Source: Pseudolachnospira sp051055405
GTDB taxonomy: Bacteria; Bacillota; Clostridia; Lachnospirales; Lachnospiraceae
Direction: 5' to 3'
DNA: 64,000 nucleotides
Assembly: GCF_051055405.1 (NCBI RefSeq)
Contig: NZ_CP167068.1
Coordinates: forward strand, 248,001-312,000
Shown here: positions 1 through 9,230 of the stretch, piece after piece
How the letters are laid out: each line of letters opens with the position of its first letter
Numbering within the stretch: position 1 is the first letter of the stretch
Position numbers and translations under genes: made by a program
The notes under the pieces: generated by a model
What the model was told of the DNA's origin: nothing
Database searches by the model: none
Seen by the model: only the letters and a program-made list of their open reading frames with translations

Positions 1-428
1 TGGGAATCGGTCCTTCCTGCACCATGATGCGGACCACCCGTTCCAGTGTCCTGGAATGTGTCCGCCAGGATTATGTGCGTACCGCCCGGTCAAAGGGACA
101 GAAAGAGCGTACCGTCGTGATCCATCATGTGCTGAGAAACGCGCTGATTCCCGTGGTGACGGTCAGCGGTATCCAGTTCGGCGCGCTGATGGGGGGAGCC
201 GTGGTCATCGAGTCTATCTTCTCTCTGCCGGGGCTGGGAAAATTGATCGTAGATAACATTGCGACCCGCGACTACCCGGTGGTCATCGGAGGGGTTCTGG
301 TGATCGCCATCGCCTTTAGCCTGGTCAACTTGCTGGTCGATATTTTATATACGGTCATTGATCCTCGCATCAAAACGCAGTTTGAAGTGAAAAAGCGGAA
401 GAAAAATGCAGCGAAGGAGGTGGGCTGA
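1..428 (+). CDS. Peptide/opine ABC transporter permease (DppB/OppB type), 5' end missing
   Basis: The reading frame is open from the window edge (frame beginning at base 3), so this is the C-terminal part of a permease whose start lies outside. The visible 142 or so residues contain the BPD_transp_1 region: the RQDYVRTARSKG stretch is the EAA-type loop that contacts the ATPase, followed by membrane segments and the usual DPRI ending. The same stretch recurs almost unchanged in the complete permease at 48834-49787. It ends one base before the next permease gene, so the two are translationally linked. It is the first visible gene of a five-gene permease-permease-ATPase-ATPase-binding protein operon. 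Substrate is inferred to be peptides or a related small molecule; the family also moves nickel and opines. Confidence 0.93.
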   Translation, partial: GIGPSCTMMRTTRSSVLECVRQDYVRTARSKGQKERTVVIHHVLRNALIPVVTVSGIQFGALMGGAVVIESIFSLPGLGKLIVDNIATRDYPVVIGGVLVIAIAFSLVNLLVDILYTVIDPRIKTQFEVKKRKKNAAKEVG

Positions 429-1277
429 ATGAAAAAAGGAAGAAGACTGAAAGAAATATGGAGAAGGTTTAAAAAGAACCGTCTCGCGATGGTCGGTCTG
501 GTAGTAATTTTGATCGTCGTCGTCCTTTCCATTTTGGCGCCGCTGATCGCTCCCTATGGGCTGGATGAGCAGAACGCGAAAAACCGCCTGCTTGCTCCCT
601 GCGCCGAGCATCTGTTTGGAACCGATAATTATGGCCGGGACATCTTAACCCGCGTGCTCTACGGGGGACGGATCTCCCTGACAGTCGCCATTGGAGCAAC
701 GGCGATCTCCGGATTTTTCGGAATTATTCTAGGCTCCATCGCCGGATTTTTTGGAGGCAAGGTGGACAATGCGATCATGCGGGTGCTGGATGTATTTATG
801 GCGCTTCCGGCGACGCTGACCGCTATCGCCATTTCTACCGTACTGGGAACTGGCATCACCAAAACCATGCTGGCTCTGGGGCTCGCTACGGTTCCGCGGT
901 TTGCCAGAATCGTCCGGGGACCGATTCTGTCCCTTCGGACCTCGGAATTTATCGAAGCCGCCCAGTCCATCGACGTCAGCACTCCGAAGATTATTTTTAA
1001 ACATATCATTCCTAATGTACTGTCCCCGATCATTGTACAGGCGACTCTGTATATTGCAACGACCCTGATGGTGGCGTCCTCTTTAAGCTTTGTCGGTCTG
1101 GGCGTGCAGCCCCCCTCGGCGGAGTGGGGAGCGATGATTACCGCGGGCCGCGCTTACATCAAAGGAAATTGGTGGCTGATCACTTTCCCAGGACTTGCGA
1201 TCCTGATTTCTGTATTTTCCATGAATGTGTTGGGAGACGGCCTTCGTGACGCGCTGGATCCCCGGCTGAAGAATTAA
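429..1277 (+). CDS. Peptide/opine ABC transporter permease (DppC/OppC type)
   Basis: Second inner-membrane permease, 282 residues, normal length for the DppC/OppC family. An N-terminal cytoplasmic basic stretch is followed by a membrane anchor (about residues 20-42), an extracytoplasmic loop containing the family-typical LFGTDNYGRDILTRVLYG motif, then the BPD_transp_1 membrane bundle and the conserved end GDGLRDALDPRLKN. The start follows a GGAGG site that overlaps the end of the previous gene. It would form a heterodimeric channel with the upstream permease. Family and role are clear; the substrate is not determined by sequence. Confidence 0.96.
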   Translation: MKKGRRLKEIWRRFKKNRLAMVGLVVILIVVVLSILAPLIAPYGLDEQNAKNRLLAPCAEHLFGTDNYGRDILTRVLYGGRISLTVAIGATAISGFFGIILGSIAGFFGGKVDNAIMRVLDVFMALPATLTAIAISTVLGTGITKTMLALGLATVPRFARIVRGPILSLRTSEFIEAAQSIDVSTPKIIFKHIIPNVLSPIIVQATLYIATTLMVASSLSFVGLGVQPPSAEWGAMITAGRAYIKGNWWLITFPGLAILISVFSMNVLGDGLRDALDPRLKN

Positions 1278-1294
1278 GAAAGGACGGAAGGAAA

Positions 1295-2299
1295 ATGGAT
1301 AGAGCAAAGCAAGGGAAAGAAAATGTACTGGAGATGGAAGACTTGGTCATCCATTATGAGACGGACGCCGGCGTCTGCCATGCAGTCAACCATGTGAGTT
1401 TACAGTTAAAGAAAGGCCAGACCATCGGTCTGGTGGGAGAGACCGGCGCTGGAAAAACAACCATCGCCTTAGGGATTATGGGTTTGATTCCCAATCCTCC
1501 CGGACGCGTAGTCGGCGGAGCGATTCGATTTATGGGGGAAAATCTGCTGGAAATGGGAAAGGCGCAGATGCGCAATATTCGTGGAAAAAAAATCTCCATG
1601 ATTTTTCAGGACCCGATGACGGCGCTGAATCCCATCGATACGGTGGGCGATCAGATTCGAGAAGTAATTTTACTCCATGAACATGGAATTTCCAAAGCGG
1701 AGGCCACAAAAAAGGCCTGCGAAGTATTAGAAATGGTAGGGATTCCGGCAGAGCGCTATGAGGAATATCCCCATCAGTTCTCCGGCGGCATGAAGCAGCG
1801 GATTGTGATTGCGATCGCCTTGGCTTGCAATCCGGAACTTCTGATCGCCGATGAGCCGACGACGGCGCTGGACGTTACGATTCAGGCGCAGGTGTTGGAT
1901 AAGCTCAATGAATTAAAAGAAAAACTGGGGACGTCCATGATTCTAATCACCCATGATCTGGGAATCGTGGCGGAAATGTGCGATGAAGTGGCGATCGTCT
2001 ATGCCGGTGAAATCGTGGAGAGCGGTTCGGTGTGGGATGTGTTTGACGAGCCGACCCATCCTTATACCATCGGGCTGTTCGGCTCTTTGCCCAGCGTCGC
2101 CGGGGACAGCCCCAGACTGACGCCAATTCCAGGCTTGATGCCGGACCCGATGAATTTGCCGGAAGGATGCAGCTTTGCTCCCCGCTGCCCCCACGCCTGC
2201 GACGCCTGTAAAAAGGAGCCGCAGCTTGTGGAACTGACGCCGGGGCACTGGGTACGCTGCAGCGTATTCGGCAAGAGAAAGGAGGAGACCAATGGCTGA
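1295..2299 (+). CDS. Peptide ABC transporter ATP-binding protein (DppD/OppD type)
   Basis: ATPase subunit of 334 residues. Visible motifs: Walker A GETGAGKTT, Q-loop FQDPMTALNP, ABC signature FSGGMKQR, Walker B LLIADEPTTALD, and the H-loop in LITHDLGIV. The C-terminal oligopeptide-transporter extension (about 270-330) carries the Cys cluster typical of DppD/OppD (CSFAPRCPHACDACK). It overlaps the next ATPase gene by 8 bases, so the two are co-translated. Together they would energise the permease pair encoded upstream. Confidence 0.96.
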   Translation: MDRAKQGKENVLEMEDLVIHYETDAGVCHAVNHVSLQLKKGQTIGLVGETGAGKTTIALGIMGLIPNPPGRVVGGAIRFMGENLLEMGKAQMRNIRGKKISMIFQDPMTALNPIDTVGDQIREVILLHEHGISKAEATKKACEVLEMVGIPAERYEEYPHQFSGGMKQRIVIAIALACNPELLIADEPTTALDVTIQAQVLDKLNELKEKLGTSMILITHDLGIVAEMCDEVAIVYAGEIVESGSVWDVFDEPTHPYTIGLFGSLPSVAGDSPRLTPIPGLMPDPMNLPEGCSFAPRCPHACDACKKEPQLVELTPGHWVRCSVFGKRKEETNG

Positions 2300-3251
2300 G
2301 TTGATGGAAGTACAGCATCTAAAAAAATATTTTGATACAAAGCACGGAACGCTTCATGCGGTGGACGATGTGTCTTTTACGATTTCAAAAGGAGAGACCT
2401 TGGGCGTGGTGGGCGAGTCCGGCTGTGGAAAATCGACCCTGGGGCGGATGCTGGTTCATCTCCATGACAGCACCAGCGGGAAGATTCTCTACAACGGAGA
2501 GGATATCACCCATGTAAAGAAGCAGAAGCTGAGCGAATGCCGCCGGAAGCTGCAGATTATTTTTCAGGATCCCTACTCCTCCTTAAATCCGCGTATGACC
2601 GTAGGACAAGTGCTGGAAGAAGCACTTCAAAACGCCGGCGTATCCCGAACGGATATGGAGAAGCGGGTGTATGAGCTGATGGATACCGTGGGTTTGGCAA
2701 GGCGGTATCTGGATACTTATCCCCATGAGCTGGACGGGGGGCGGCGGCAGAGAATTGGAATCGGGCGGGCCCTGGCCATGAACCCAGAGTTTGTGGTGTG
2801 CGACGAGCCGGTTTCAGCTTTGGACGTCTCGATTCAAGCGCAGGTGTTGAACTTGATGTTGGATCTGCAGGAGCAGAGGAATCTAACCTATTTATTTATC
2901 ACCCATGATTTGTCGGTGGTGAAATACATTTCCCACAATATTTTGGTGATGTATCTGGGACAGATGGTGGAAAAGAGCAATGCGAAGGAATTATTCCAAC
3001 ACCATTACCATCCCTATACAAAGGCATTGCTGTCCGCGGTGCCGGTGGCAGACCCCCACCATGAAAAGAAGCGGATTTTGTTAAAGGGAGAGCTGACTTC
3101 CCCGATCAATCCCAAGCCCGGCTGCCGGTTTGCGTCCCGGTGTCTCTATGCGACGGAAGAATGTTTCCGTACAAGCCCGGCGGTAGAGGAAATCACCCCG
3201 AATCATTTTGTTGCCTGCCACAATGTGCGCAGCATCAACGGGATGGAATAA
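2292..3251 (+). CDS. Peptide ABC transporter ATP-binding protein (DppF/OppF type)
   Basis: Second ATPase subunit, 319 residues. Walker A is GESGCGKST, Walker B FVVCDEPVSALD, and the H-loop lies in FITHDLSVV. The signature loop reads ELDGGRRQRIGIGRAL instead of the usual LSGGQ; both Gly are kept but Ser is replaced by Asp. The C-terminal extension again has a Cys cluster (CRFASRCLYATEEC). The start overlaps the upstream gene. The partner ATPase keeps a normal FSGGM signature, so the heterodimer may have unequal sites. Confidence 0.95.
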   Translation: MAELMEVQHLKKYFDTKHGTLHAVDDVSFTISKGETLGVVGESGCGKSTLGRMLVHLHDSTSGKILYNGEDITHVKKQKLSECRRKLQIIFQDPYSSLNPRMTVGQVLEEALQNAGVSRTDMEKRVYELMDTVGLARRYLDTYPHELDGGRRQRIGIGRALAMNPEFVVCDEPVSALDVSIQAQVLNLMLDLQEQRNLTYLFITHDLSVVKYISHNILVMYLGQMVEKSNAKELFQHHYHPYTKALLSAVPVADPHHEKKRILLKGELTSPINPKPGCRFASRCLYATEECFRTSPAVEEITPNHFVACHNVRSINGME

Positions 3252-3287
3252 AGAGGAACGAAAAATTTTATTCAAGGAGGAAAAAAC

Positions 3288-4997
3288 ATGAAGAGAAAGT
3301 CAATGAAACCGATCTTATCCGGAATTTTGGCCATGGCTATGGTTCTGGGAATGACCGCCTGCGGCGGTTCGGATGCCGGTACGACAGCAGCGCCCAATGG
3401 AACCGCAGCACCCGCTGGGGCTACGGCGGCCGAAGGTACGGAAGCGGCGGGAGGCGCCGTGGGCAGCGGATTTGGAGAAGGCCTGGTTTATTTGAATCAG
3501 GTTCAGGAAATGGACACCGCGGCCATCGAGAGCGCGAAAAAAGATCTGGTAGTAGCCCAGAGCAAAGATCCCGGTTCCATGCTCCCCTACAATGTATCCC
3601 CGTCCATCTATGCCACTTCCGGATGGATGGTATGCGAACGGCTGGCTGCCTTTGACGAAAATCTGGACGTGGTGCCGGTTTTGGTGGAAGGCTATGAGTA
3701 CAGCGAGGACGGCCTAACTTTGAAATTTACCCTGAAAAAAGGCGTCAAGTATTCCACCGGAGAAGAGATGGTGGCGGCCGACGTGCTGGGCGTTATCCAA
3801 AATTATGTGGCCAACAGCAGCTTGGCTTCCGGCCAGAAAGATCTGTTTGACTATACGGCGGTGACGGCGGAGGATGATTATACGATCTCCATGAAGCTGA
3901 ATTACCAGTGTTCCTTTGCCCACGAAATCTTGACAAAGATTTGCGCGATTCCGCTGTCCTATCAGCAGGAGAAAGGCGATTCTATCGGTATCGACGGCAT
4001 TATCGGCACGGGAGCCTATATGCTGGACGAGTATAAGGAAGGCGAATACATTCGCCTGGCGGCGAATCCCAATTACTGGGATGCGGAGCATATGCCGAAG
4101 TTAGACAGCATTACCTTCCAGTTTATCTCCGAATCCTCGGTGGCTTTGATTGAGCTGCAAAACGGTAATGTGGACTTTATCTTTGATCCCAGCGGCGTCG
4201 AGTACAACGATGTGGCTGCCGGAGGCTATGAAAATCTGCTGGCAGTAGAGTGTCCCTCTTTAGCCTGCCAGTCTATTTTCTTCAATGCTACCGGCGTCCT
4301 TTCCGATGTCCGTCTGCGTCAGGCCATCTGCTATGCCCTGGATACGGAATCCATCAACCTTTCCGTTTTTGAAGGCGTCGGCGGAGCGGGAACCTCTCTG
4401 GTTCCGACGGGTCTGTGGGCTTATGATGAGAAGATGGCGGACTATTACAACTACGATCCGGAGAAGGCCAAATCTCTGTTGGCGGAGGCCGGTTATGCCG
4501 ATGGCCTGACCGTTAAGATGGTCTGCGCCTCCACCAGCGCCTTTAAAGGCATCAGCGAGATGATGCTGAGCCAGTTGGCGGAAGTGGGAATTACGCTCCA
4601 GATTGAGTATGCGGATAATGCGACGGCAAACTCGCTGACTCAAGATTCTTCCGACTTTGATATCGCCATTCGGCAGGCTGGATTTACCGAGGAACCCCAC
4701 GGCGGCCTGGCCAAGTATGTGATGAGCACCAAGGGAACCAATGGCGGAACCAATCTGAGTAAGACCGCCGGTATCCCGGAAGCGGAAGCCATCGATGCTT
4801 TGATGGATCAGATCATCTCCATTACCGATAAAGGAGAAAGAAAAGCCGCTTATGCGGCAGTACAGGAAGCTTACTACGATCAGGCGTACGGCTATGCGGT
4901 TCATGAGAATGTGGATATTTACTGTATGGCGTCCAGCCTGAAAGGCGTGGTGAGAACGTCCGGCTATCTGAATTTCCAGTATTGCTATTTTGACTAA
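3288..4997 (+). CDS. Peptide ABC transporter substrate-binding lipoprotein (SBP_bac_5 family)
   Basis: Extracellular solute-binding protein of 569 residues, anchored as a lipoprotein. The signal peptide (about 1-25) ends in the lipobox MTAC, and a Gly/Ala/Thr-rich spacer (about 26-60) tethers the binding domain. The body shows typical SBP family 5 features, such as the RLRQAICYALD segment and the YDPEKAKSLLAEAGYADG repeat-like stretch. A strong AAGGAGG precedes the ATG. It is the last gene of the operon and is followed by a terminator hairpin at 5004. A paralogue with the same layout is at 52733-54352. Confidence 0.95.
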   Translation: MKRKSMKPILSGILAMAMVLGMTACGGSDAGTTAAPNGTAAPAGATAAEGTEAAGGAVGSGFGEGLVYLNQVQEMDTAAIESAKKDLVVAQSKDPGSMLPYNVSPSIYATSGWMVCERLAAFDENLDVVPVLVEGYEYSEDGLTLKFTLKKGVKYSTGEEMVAADVLGVIQNYVANSSLASGQKDLFDYTAVTAEDDYTISMKLNYQCSFAHEILTKICAIPLSYQQEKGDSIGIDGIIGTGAYMLDEYKEGEYIRLAANPNYWDAEHMPKLDSITFQFISESSVALIELQNGNVDFIFDPSGVEYNDVAAGGYENLLAVECPSLACQSIFFNATGVLSDVRLRQAICYALDTESINLSVFEGVGGAGTSLVPTGLWAYDEKMADYYNYDPEKAKSLLAEAGYADGLTVKMVCASTSAFKGISEMMLSQLAEVGITLQIEYADNATANSLTQDSSDFDIAIRQAGFTEEPHGGLAKYVMSTKGTNGGTNLSKTAGIPEAEAIDALMDQIISITDKGERKAAYAAVQEAYYDQAYGYAVHENVDIYCMASSLKGVVRTSGYLNFQYCYFD

Positions 4998-5003
4998 TCG
5001 TGG

Positions 5004-5063
5004 AGCCCTTGCTGTCTGGAACAGATTTTGTTCCAGGCGGCGAGGGCTTGATTTATTTTTTCT
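5004..5063 (+). terminator. Rho-independent terminator after the peptide transporter operon
   Basis: A long stem pairs AGCCCTTGC...TCTGGAACA with TGTTCCAG...CGAGGGCT around a short loop and is followed by ATTTATTTTTT. It separates the transporter operon from the regulator gene at 5110. Confidence 0.8.
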
Positions 5064-5109
5064 TTGGCATTATAATCATCCTCAAAGAAAACCAGGAGGT
5101 ACCTGTGGA

Positions 5110-5799
5110 ATGAGCAGAATTTTGATTGTGGAAGACGAAGAAAGCATCGCGGAGCTGGAAAAAGACTACCTGGAACTTTCCGGTTTTGAGGTGGAAATTG
5201 AAAATAACGGGACCACCGGGCTGACACGGGCGCTGAAGGAAGACTTTGATCTGTTTATTTTGGATTTGATGCTGCCCGGTATGGATGGCTTTGAGATTTG
5301 TAAGAAGATTCGTCAGGAAAAAAACACGCCGATTTTGATGGTCTCCGCCAAAAAGGACGATATTGACAAGATCCGGGGCCTGGGCCTGGGAGCCGACGAT
5401 TATATCACCAAACCTTTTAGCCCCAGCGAGTTGGTGGCGCGGGTAAAAGCCCATCTTTCTCGTTACGACCGGTTGATTGGAAGTAACGTCCAGAAAAATG
5501 AAATCATTGAGATTCGGGGCCTCAAGATTGATAAGACGGCCCGTCGGGTTTATATCAATGGGGAGGAAAAGCAGTTTACCACCAAGGAGTTTGACCTTTT
5601 GACCTTCCTGGCGGAAAATCCCAACCATGTATTTACCAAAGAGGAGCTGTTCCGGAACATCTGGGATATGGAGTCCATCGGGGATATCGCTACCGTGACA
5701 GTTCATATCAAAAAAATTCGGGAAAAAATTGAGTTCGATACCTCAAAGCCCCAGTATATCGAGACAATTTGGGGCGTGGGTTACCGTTTCAAAATCTAA
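5110..5799 (+). CDS. OmpR/PhoB-family response regulator (orphan)
   Basis: A 229-residue two-domain regulator. The receiver domain (1-120) has the acidic pair in VEDEE, the phospho-acceptor Asp in FILDLMLPGMDG, and the Lys in ITKPFSP. The C-terminal winged helix (about 130-228) shows the FTTKEFDLLTFLAENP and VHIKKIREKIE stretches of the OmpR/PhoB class. I chose ATG 5110 because AGGAGG precedes it and the receiver begins there; the open frame extends upstream to 4990 without similarity to the family. No histidine kinase is adjacent, so the cognate kinase is probably encoded elsewhere. Targets are unknown; the upstream transporter operon is a possibility only by position. Confidence 0.95.
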   Translation: MSRILIVEDEESIAELEKDYLELSGFEVEIENNGTTGLTRALKEDFDLFILDLMLPGMDGFEICKKIRQEKNTPILMVSAKKDDIDKIRGLGLGADDYITKPFSPSELVARVKAHLSRYDRLIGSNVQKNEIIEIRGLKIDKTARRVYINGEEKQFTTKEFDLLTFLAENPNHVFTKEELFRNIWDMESIGDIATVTVHIKKIREKIEFDTSKPQYIETIWGVGYRFKI

Positions 5800-5811
5800 G
5801 TCAAGAGAAAA

Positions 5812-5856
5812 GAAGGATTTTTCGTGGAAAACCGCGGGAAATCCTTCCTTTTTTCC
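5812..5856 (+). terminator. Terminator after the orphan response regulator
   Basis: AAGGATTT pairs with AAATCCTT across an 18-base loop region, followed by CCTTTTTT. Confidence 0.75.
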
Positions 5857-5866
5857 AGACAGGCGG

Positions 5867-5895
5867 TTGAATTTTTGTGGGTTTTGTGCTATCAT
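5867..5895 (+). promoter_or_regulatory. Sigma-A type promoter for proS
   Basis: TTGAAT and TATCAT separated by 17 bases, ending 38 bases before the proS start. Confidence 0.65.
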
Positions 5896-5933
5896 AGGGA
5901 CACTTTAGCGCATTACATGTAAGGAGAAAATAG

Positions 5934-7373
5934 ATGGCAAAGGAAAAGAAATTTGTCGAGGCAATCACTCCGATGGCGGAGGACTTTGCCCAGTGGTACA
6001 CCGATGTGGTAAAAAAGGCGGAGCTAGTGGAATATTCCAGCATAAAGGGCTGCATGATCTTAAGACCTAACGGATATGCAATTTGGGAAAATGTGATGCA
6101 CCAGCTGGATGCAAAATTTAAAGAGACCGGCGTGGAAAATGTGTCGATGCCGCTCTTTATCCCGGAAAGCCTTCTTCAGAAGGAAAAGGACCATGTGGCA
6201 GGATTCGCCCCGGAAGTGGCCTGGGTAACTCACGGAGGAAATGAAAAGCTGCAGGAACGCCTTTGCGTTCGTCCGACGTCAGAAACACTGTTTTGCGATC
6301 TGTATAAGAACATTGTTCAGTCCCACCGGGATCTGCCGAAGCTCTACAATCAGTGGTGTTCCGTGGTGCGCTGGGAGAAGACGACCCGTCCGTTCCTCCG
6401 GACGACAGAGTTCCTCTGGCAGGAAGGCCATACGGCCCACGCGACTGCTGAGGAAGCGGAAGAGCGTACGGTTTTGATGTTGAACGTTTACGCGGATTTT
6501 TGTGAAAATGTGCTTGCCATTCCGGTGATTCGTGGAAGAAAGACGGATAAAGAAAAGTTTGCCGGAGCCCACTCCACCTATACCATCGAAGCCTTGATGC
6601 ACGATGGCAAGGCGCTGCAGTCCGGCACCAGCCATAACTTTGGAGACGGTTTTGCCCGTGCCTTTGGCATTCAATATTCGGATAAAGAGAACAAGCTGCA
6701 GTATGTGCATCAGACCTCCTGGGGGCTTTCCACCCGGATTATCGGCGCTATTATTATGGTCCACGGCGACGACAGCGGCTTGGTACTGCCGCCTCGGATT
6801 GCTCCGACGCAGATTATGGTGATTCCCATTGCCCAGCACAAGGAAGGGGTAACGGAAAAAGCGCTGGAACTGAAGGAAACCTTGATTAAAGCGGGCTTTA
6901 AGACAAAGGTGGACGATACGGATAAGAGTCCTGGCTGGAAATTCAGCGAGCAGGAGATGCGTGGAATTCCGCTTCGGATTGAGATCGGGCCAAAAGATTT
7001 GGAAGCTGGACAGGCGGTGCTGGTGCGCCGGGATACCAGAGAAAAACGGGTGGTGCCTTTTGAACAGGTGACTGCGGTAGCGTCCGCTATGCTGGAGCAG
7101 ATGCAAAACGATATGCTCCATCGGGCCAAGGCGCATCTGGAAAGCCATATTTATGAAGCGGACGATTATGAGAGCTTCAAGGAGACCGTGGCGACGAAAC
7201 CTGGTTTTATTAAGACCATGTGGTGCGGCGACGAAGCCTGCGAGCTGAAGATCAAAGAGGAAACCGGTGCGACTTCCCGGTGTATGCCTTTTATCCAGGA
7301 GCACCTGGGAGACACCTGCGTTTGCTGCGGGCGTCCGGCAAAAGTAATGATTTATTGGGGAAAAGCGTATTAA
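5934..7373 (+). CDS. proS: Prolyl-tRNA synthetase (archaeal/eukaryal-like short form)
   Basis: Class II aminoacyl-tRNA synthetase charging tRNA-Pro, 479 residues. It lacks the insertion (editing) domain of the long bacterial ProRS, which matches the short type seen in some Clostridia and in archaea. Motif 2 is visible in RWEKTTRPFLRTTEFLWQEGH and an anticodon-binding domain follows from about residue 290. The C-terminal part contains four cysteines (WCGDEACE ... CVCCG) typical of the zinc-binding tail of this type. An AAGGAG site precedes the ATG. Identification is firm from the conserved N-terminal and motif-2 regions. Confidence 0.97.
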   Translation: MAKEKKFVEAITPMAEDFAQWYTDVVKKAELVEYSSIKGCMILRPNGYAIWENVMHQLDAKFKETGVENVSMPLFIPESLLQKEKDHVAGFAPEVAWVTHGGNEKLQERLCVRPTSETLFCDLYKNIVQSHRDLPKLYNQWCSVVRWEKTTRPFLRTTEFLWQEGHTAHATAEEAEERTVLMLNVYADFCENVLAIPVIRGRKTDKEKFAGAHSTYTIEALMHDGKALQSGTSHNFGDGFARAFGIQYSDKENKLQYVHQTSWGLSTRIIGAIIMVHGDDSGLVLPPRIAPTQIMVIPIAQHKEGVTEKALELKETLIKAGFKTKVDDTDKSPGWKFSEQEMRGIPLRIEIGPKDLEAGQAVLVRRDTREKRVVPFEQVTAVASAMLEQMQNDMLHRAKAHLESHIYEADDYESFKETVATKPGFIKTMWCGDEACELKIKEETGATSRCMPFIQEHLGDTCVCCGRPAKVMIYWGKAY

Positions 7374-7377
7374 GAAA

Positions 7378-7444
7378 GAATTTCGCTTTGCGAAATTCTC
7401 CTCTAGGAAAAAGAATCGGCAGCGCCTTTGCTTCGGCGCTGCCG
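7378..7444 (+). other. Two hairpins between proS and glyA
   Basis: A perfect 9-bp stem (GAATTTCGC/GCGAAATTC, 7378-7398) is followed by a 10-bp G+C-rich stem (CGGCAGCGCC/GGCGCTGCCG, 7417-7444). Neither has a run of T behind it, so terminator function is only possible. They may be mRNA processing or stability elements. Confidence 0.5.
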
Positions 7445-7492
7445 ACCTTTGAGAATAACAAAAGGATGAGAACAAAGAAAGGGATAGACGAC

Positions 7493-8743
7493 ATGTACCA
7501 GGATATGATGGACACGATCGGGTTTGTATCGCAGATCGACCCGGAAATCGGAACGGCTATGGCAAAAGAGTTGGGCCGTCAGCAAAGAAATTTGGAGTTG
7601 ATCGCTTCGGAAAATTTGGTTTCTCCCGCTGTTATGGCAGCGATGGGAAGTGTTTTGACGAATAAATATGCGGAAGGATATCCGGGAAAGCGCTATTACG
7701 GCGGCTGCGAAGAAGTGGACGTAGTGGAAAATGTGGCCATTGAACGGGCGAAAAAGCTCTTTGGTGCAGAGTTTGCCAATGTGCAGCCCCATTCCGGCGC
7801 TCAGGCCAATATGGCAGTTTACGCGGCGTTTTTAAAGCCAGGCGACACGGTGATGGGCATGAGTTTGGCCCATGGCGGTCATCTGTCCCATGGCGCTCCG
7901 GTAAACTTAAGCGGTCAGCTTTATCATTTTGTGCCTTACGGCGTGACAGACGATGGCTGGATCGACTATGACGCGGTGGAAGCAAAGGCCAAAGAGGTTC
8001 GCCCGAAGATGATCGTGGCTGGCGCGTCCGCATATCCTCGTATCATTGATTTTAAAAGGCTGAGCGAGATCGCCAAGGAAGTCGGCGCTTATTTGATGGT
8101 CGATATGGCTCATATTGCCGGCCTTGTGGCGGGCGGCGCGCATCCGTCGCCGGTACCCTATGCGGATGTTGTGACTACGACTACCCACAAGACACTGCGC
8201 GGTCCCCGCGGCGGCATGATTTTGACCAAGGAAGAATATGGTCCGGCGATCAATAAAGCAATCTTTCCGGGAACCCAGGGCGGCCCGCTGATGCACGTGA
8301 TCGCAGGAAAGGCCGTGTGCTTTGGCGAGGCTTTAAAACCGGAATTCCGGGCTTACGCGTCCCAGATCGTAAAGAATGCGGGTGCACTGGCGGAAGGCCT
8401 CTTAAAGCGCGGCGTGAATCTGGTATCCGGCGGTACGGACAACCATCTGATGTTAGCGGATCTGAGATCTCTCCATATTACGGGGAAAGAGTTGGAGAAG
8501 CGTTTGGACTGCGTCTATATTACGACCAACAAAAATGCGATTCCAAACGACCCGGAGAAGCCTTTTGTGACCAGCGGCATCCGTCTGGGAACGGCCGCAG
8601 TGACGACCAGAGGTTTGAAAGAGGCGGATATGGATGTGATCGCAGATTGCATCTACCGGGTAGCAACCGATTACGAAAATCAGGCGGATGCGGTGCGGGC
8701 GATCGTGACGGAACTTTGCGGAAAGTATCCGCTGTATTGCTAA
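7493..8743 (+). CDS. glyA: Serine hydroxymethyltransferase
   Basis: PLP enzyme converting serine and tetrahydrofolate to glycine and methylene-THF, 416 residues from ATG 7493. It shows the N-terminal RQQRNLELIASEN motif, the HGGHLSHG stretch, and the PLP lysine in TTTTHKTLRGPRGG. The frame is open further upstream (an in-frame ATG at 7466 has a weak AAAGG site), but homology begins at MYQDMMDTIGF and that length matches the family. The Nudix gene starts one base after its stop, so the two are probably co-transcribed. Confidence 0.96.
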   Translation: MYQDMMDTIGFVSQIDPEIGTAMAKELGRQQRNLELIASENLVSPAVMAAMGSVLTNKYAEGYPGKRYYGGCEEVDVVENVAIERAKKLFGAEFANVQPHSGAQANMAVYAAFLKPGDTVMGMSLAHGGHLSHGAPVNLSGQLYHFVPYGVTDDGWIDYDAVEAKAKEVRPKMIVAGASAYPRIIDFKRLSEIAKEVGAYLMVDMAHIAGLVAGGAHPSPVPYADVVTTTTHKTLRGPRGGMILTKEEYGPAINKAIFPGTQGGPLMHVIAGKAVCFGEALKPEFRAYASQIVKNAGALAEGLLKRGVNLVSGGTDNHLMLADLRSLHITGKELEKRLDCVYITTNKNAIPNDPEKPFVTSGIRLGTAAVTTRGLKEADMDVIADCIYRVATDYENQADAVRAIVTELCGKYPLYC

Positions 8744-8744
8744 A

Positions 8745-9215
8745 ATGTTATTTACAACCCTTTGTTATATTGAAAAAGACGATTGTTACCTGATGCTTCA
8801 CCGGGTAAAAAAAGAACATGACCTGAATAAAGACAAATGGATCGGGGTCGGCGGGAAGTTTGAAGAAAAGGAAAGCCCGGAGGACTGTCTCTTGCGGGAA
8901 GTCCGGGAGGAGACGGGCCTGACTCTGACCCGGTTTCGCCTGAGGGGGATCGTTACCTTTGTTTCCGATCAATGGGAGACAGAGCATATGTACCTGTTTA
9001 CGGCAGATCAGTATCAGGGAGAAATCATGCCCTGTCCGGAAGGAACGCTGGAATGGGTTCCGAAGGCGGAGTTGAATCAGCTCAACCTTTGGGAGGGGGA
9101 TAAGATATTTTTCCGCCTTTTGGAGGAGGACGCCCCATTTTTTACATTGAAGGTGGTTTATGAAGGAGATCAGTTGAAGGAGGCCGTGAAAGACGGCGTC
9201 CTCCGGCTGGTATAA
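8745..9215 (+). CDS. Nudix hydrolase (MutT/8-oxo-dGTP diphosphatase-like)
   Basis: A 156-residue single-domain Nudix protein. The Nudix box GX5EX7REUXEEXGU is present between about residues 38 and 60 (GGKFEEKE...REVREETGL), with all catalytic glutamates. It would hydrolyse a nucleoside diphosphate linked to another moiety; a MutT-like house-cleaning role is the usual inference for this length but the substrate is not fixed by sequence. It follows glyA after a single base with no separate strong ribosome site. Confidence 0.9.
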   Translation: MLFTTLCYIEKDDCYLMLHRVKKEHDLNKDKWIGVGGKFEEKESPEDCLLREVREETGLTLTRFRLRGIVTFVSDQWETEHMYLFTADQYQGEIMPCPEGTLEWVPKAELNQLNLWEGDKIFFRLLEEDAPFFTLKVVYEGDQLKEAVKDGVLRLV

Positions 9216-9230
9216 ACAGGGAGGAAGAAG

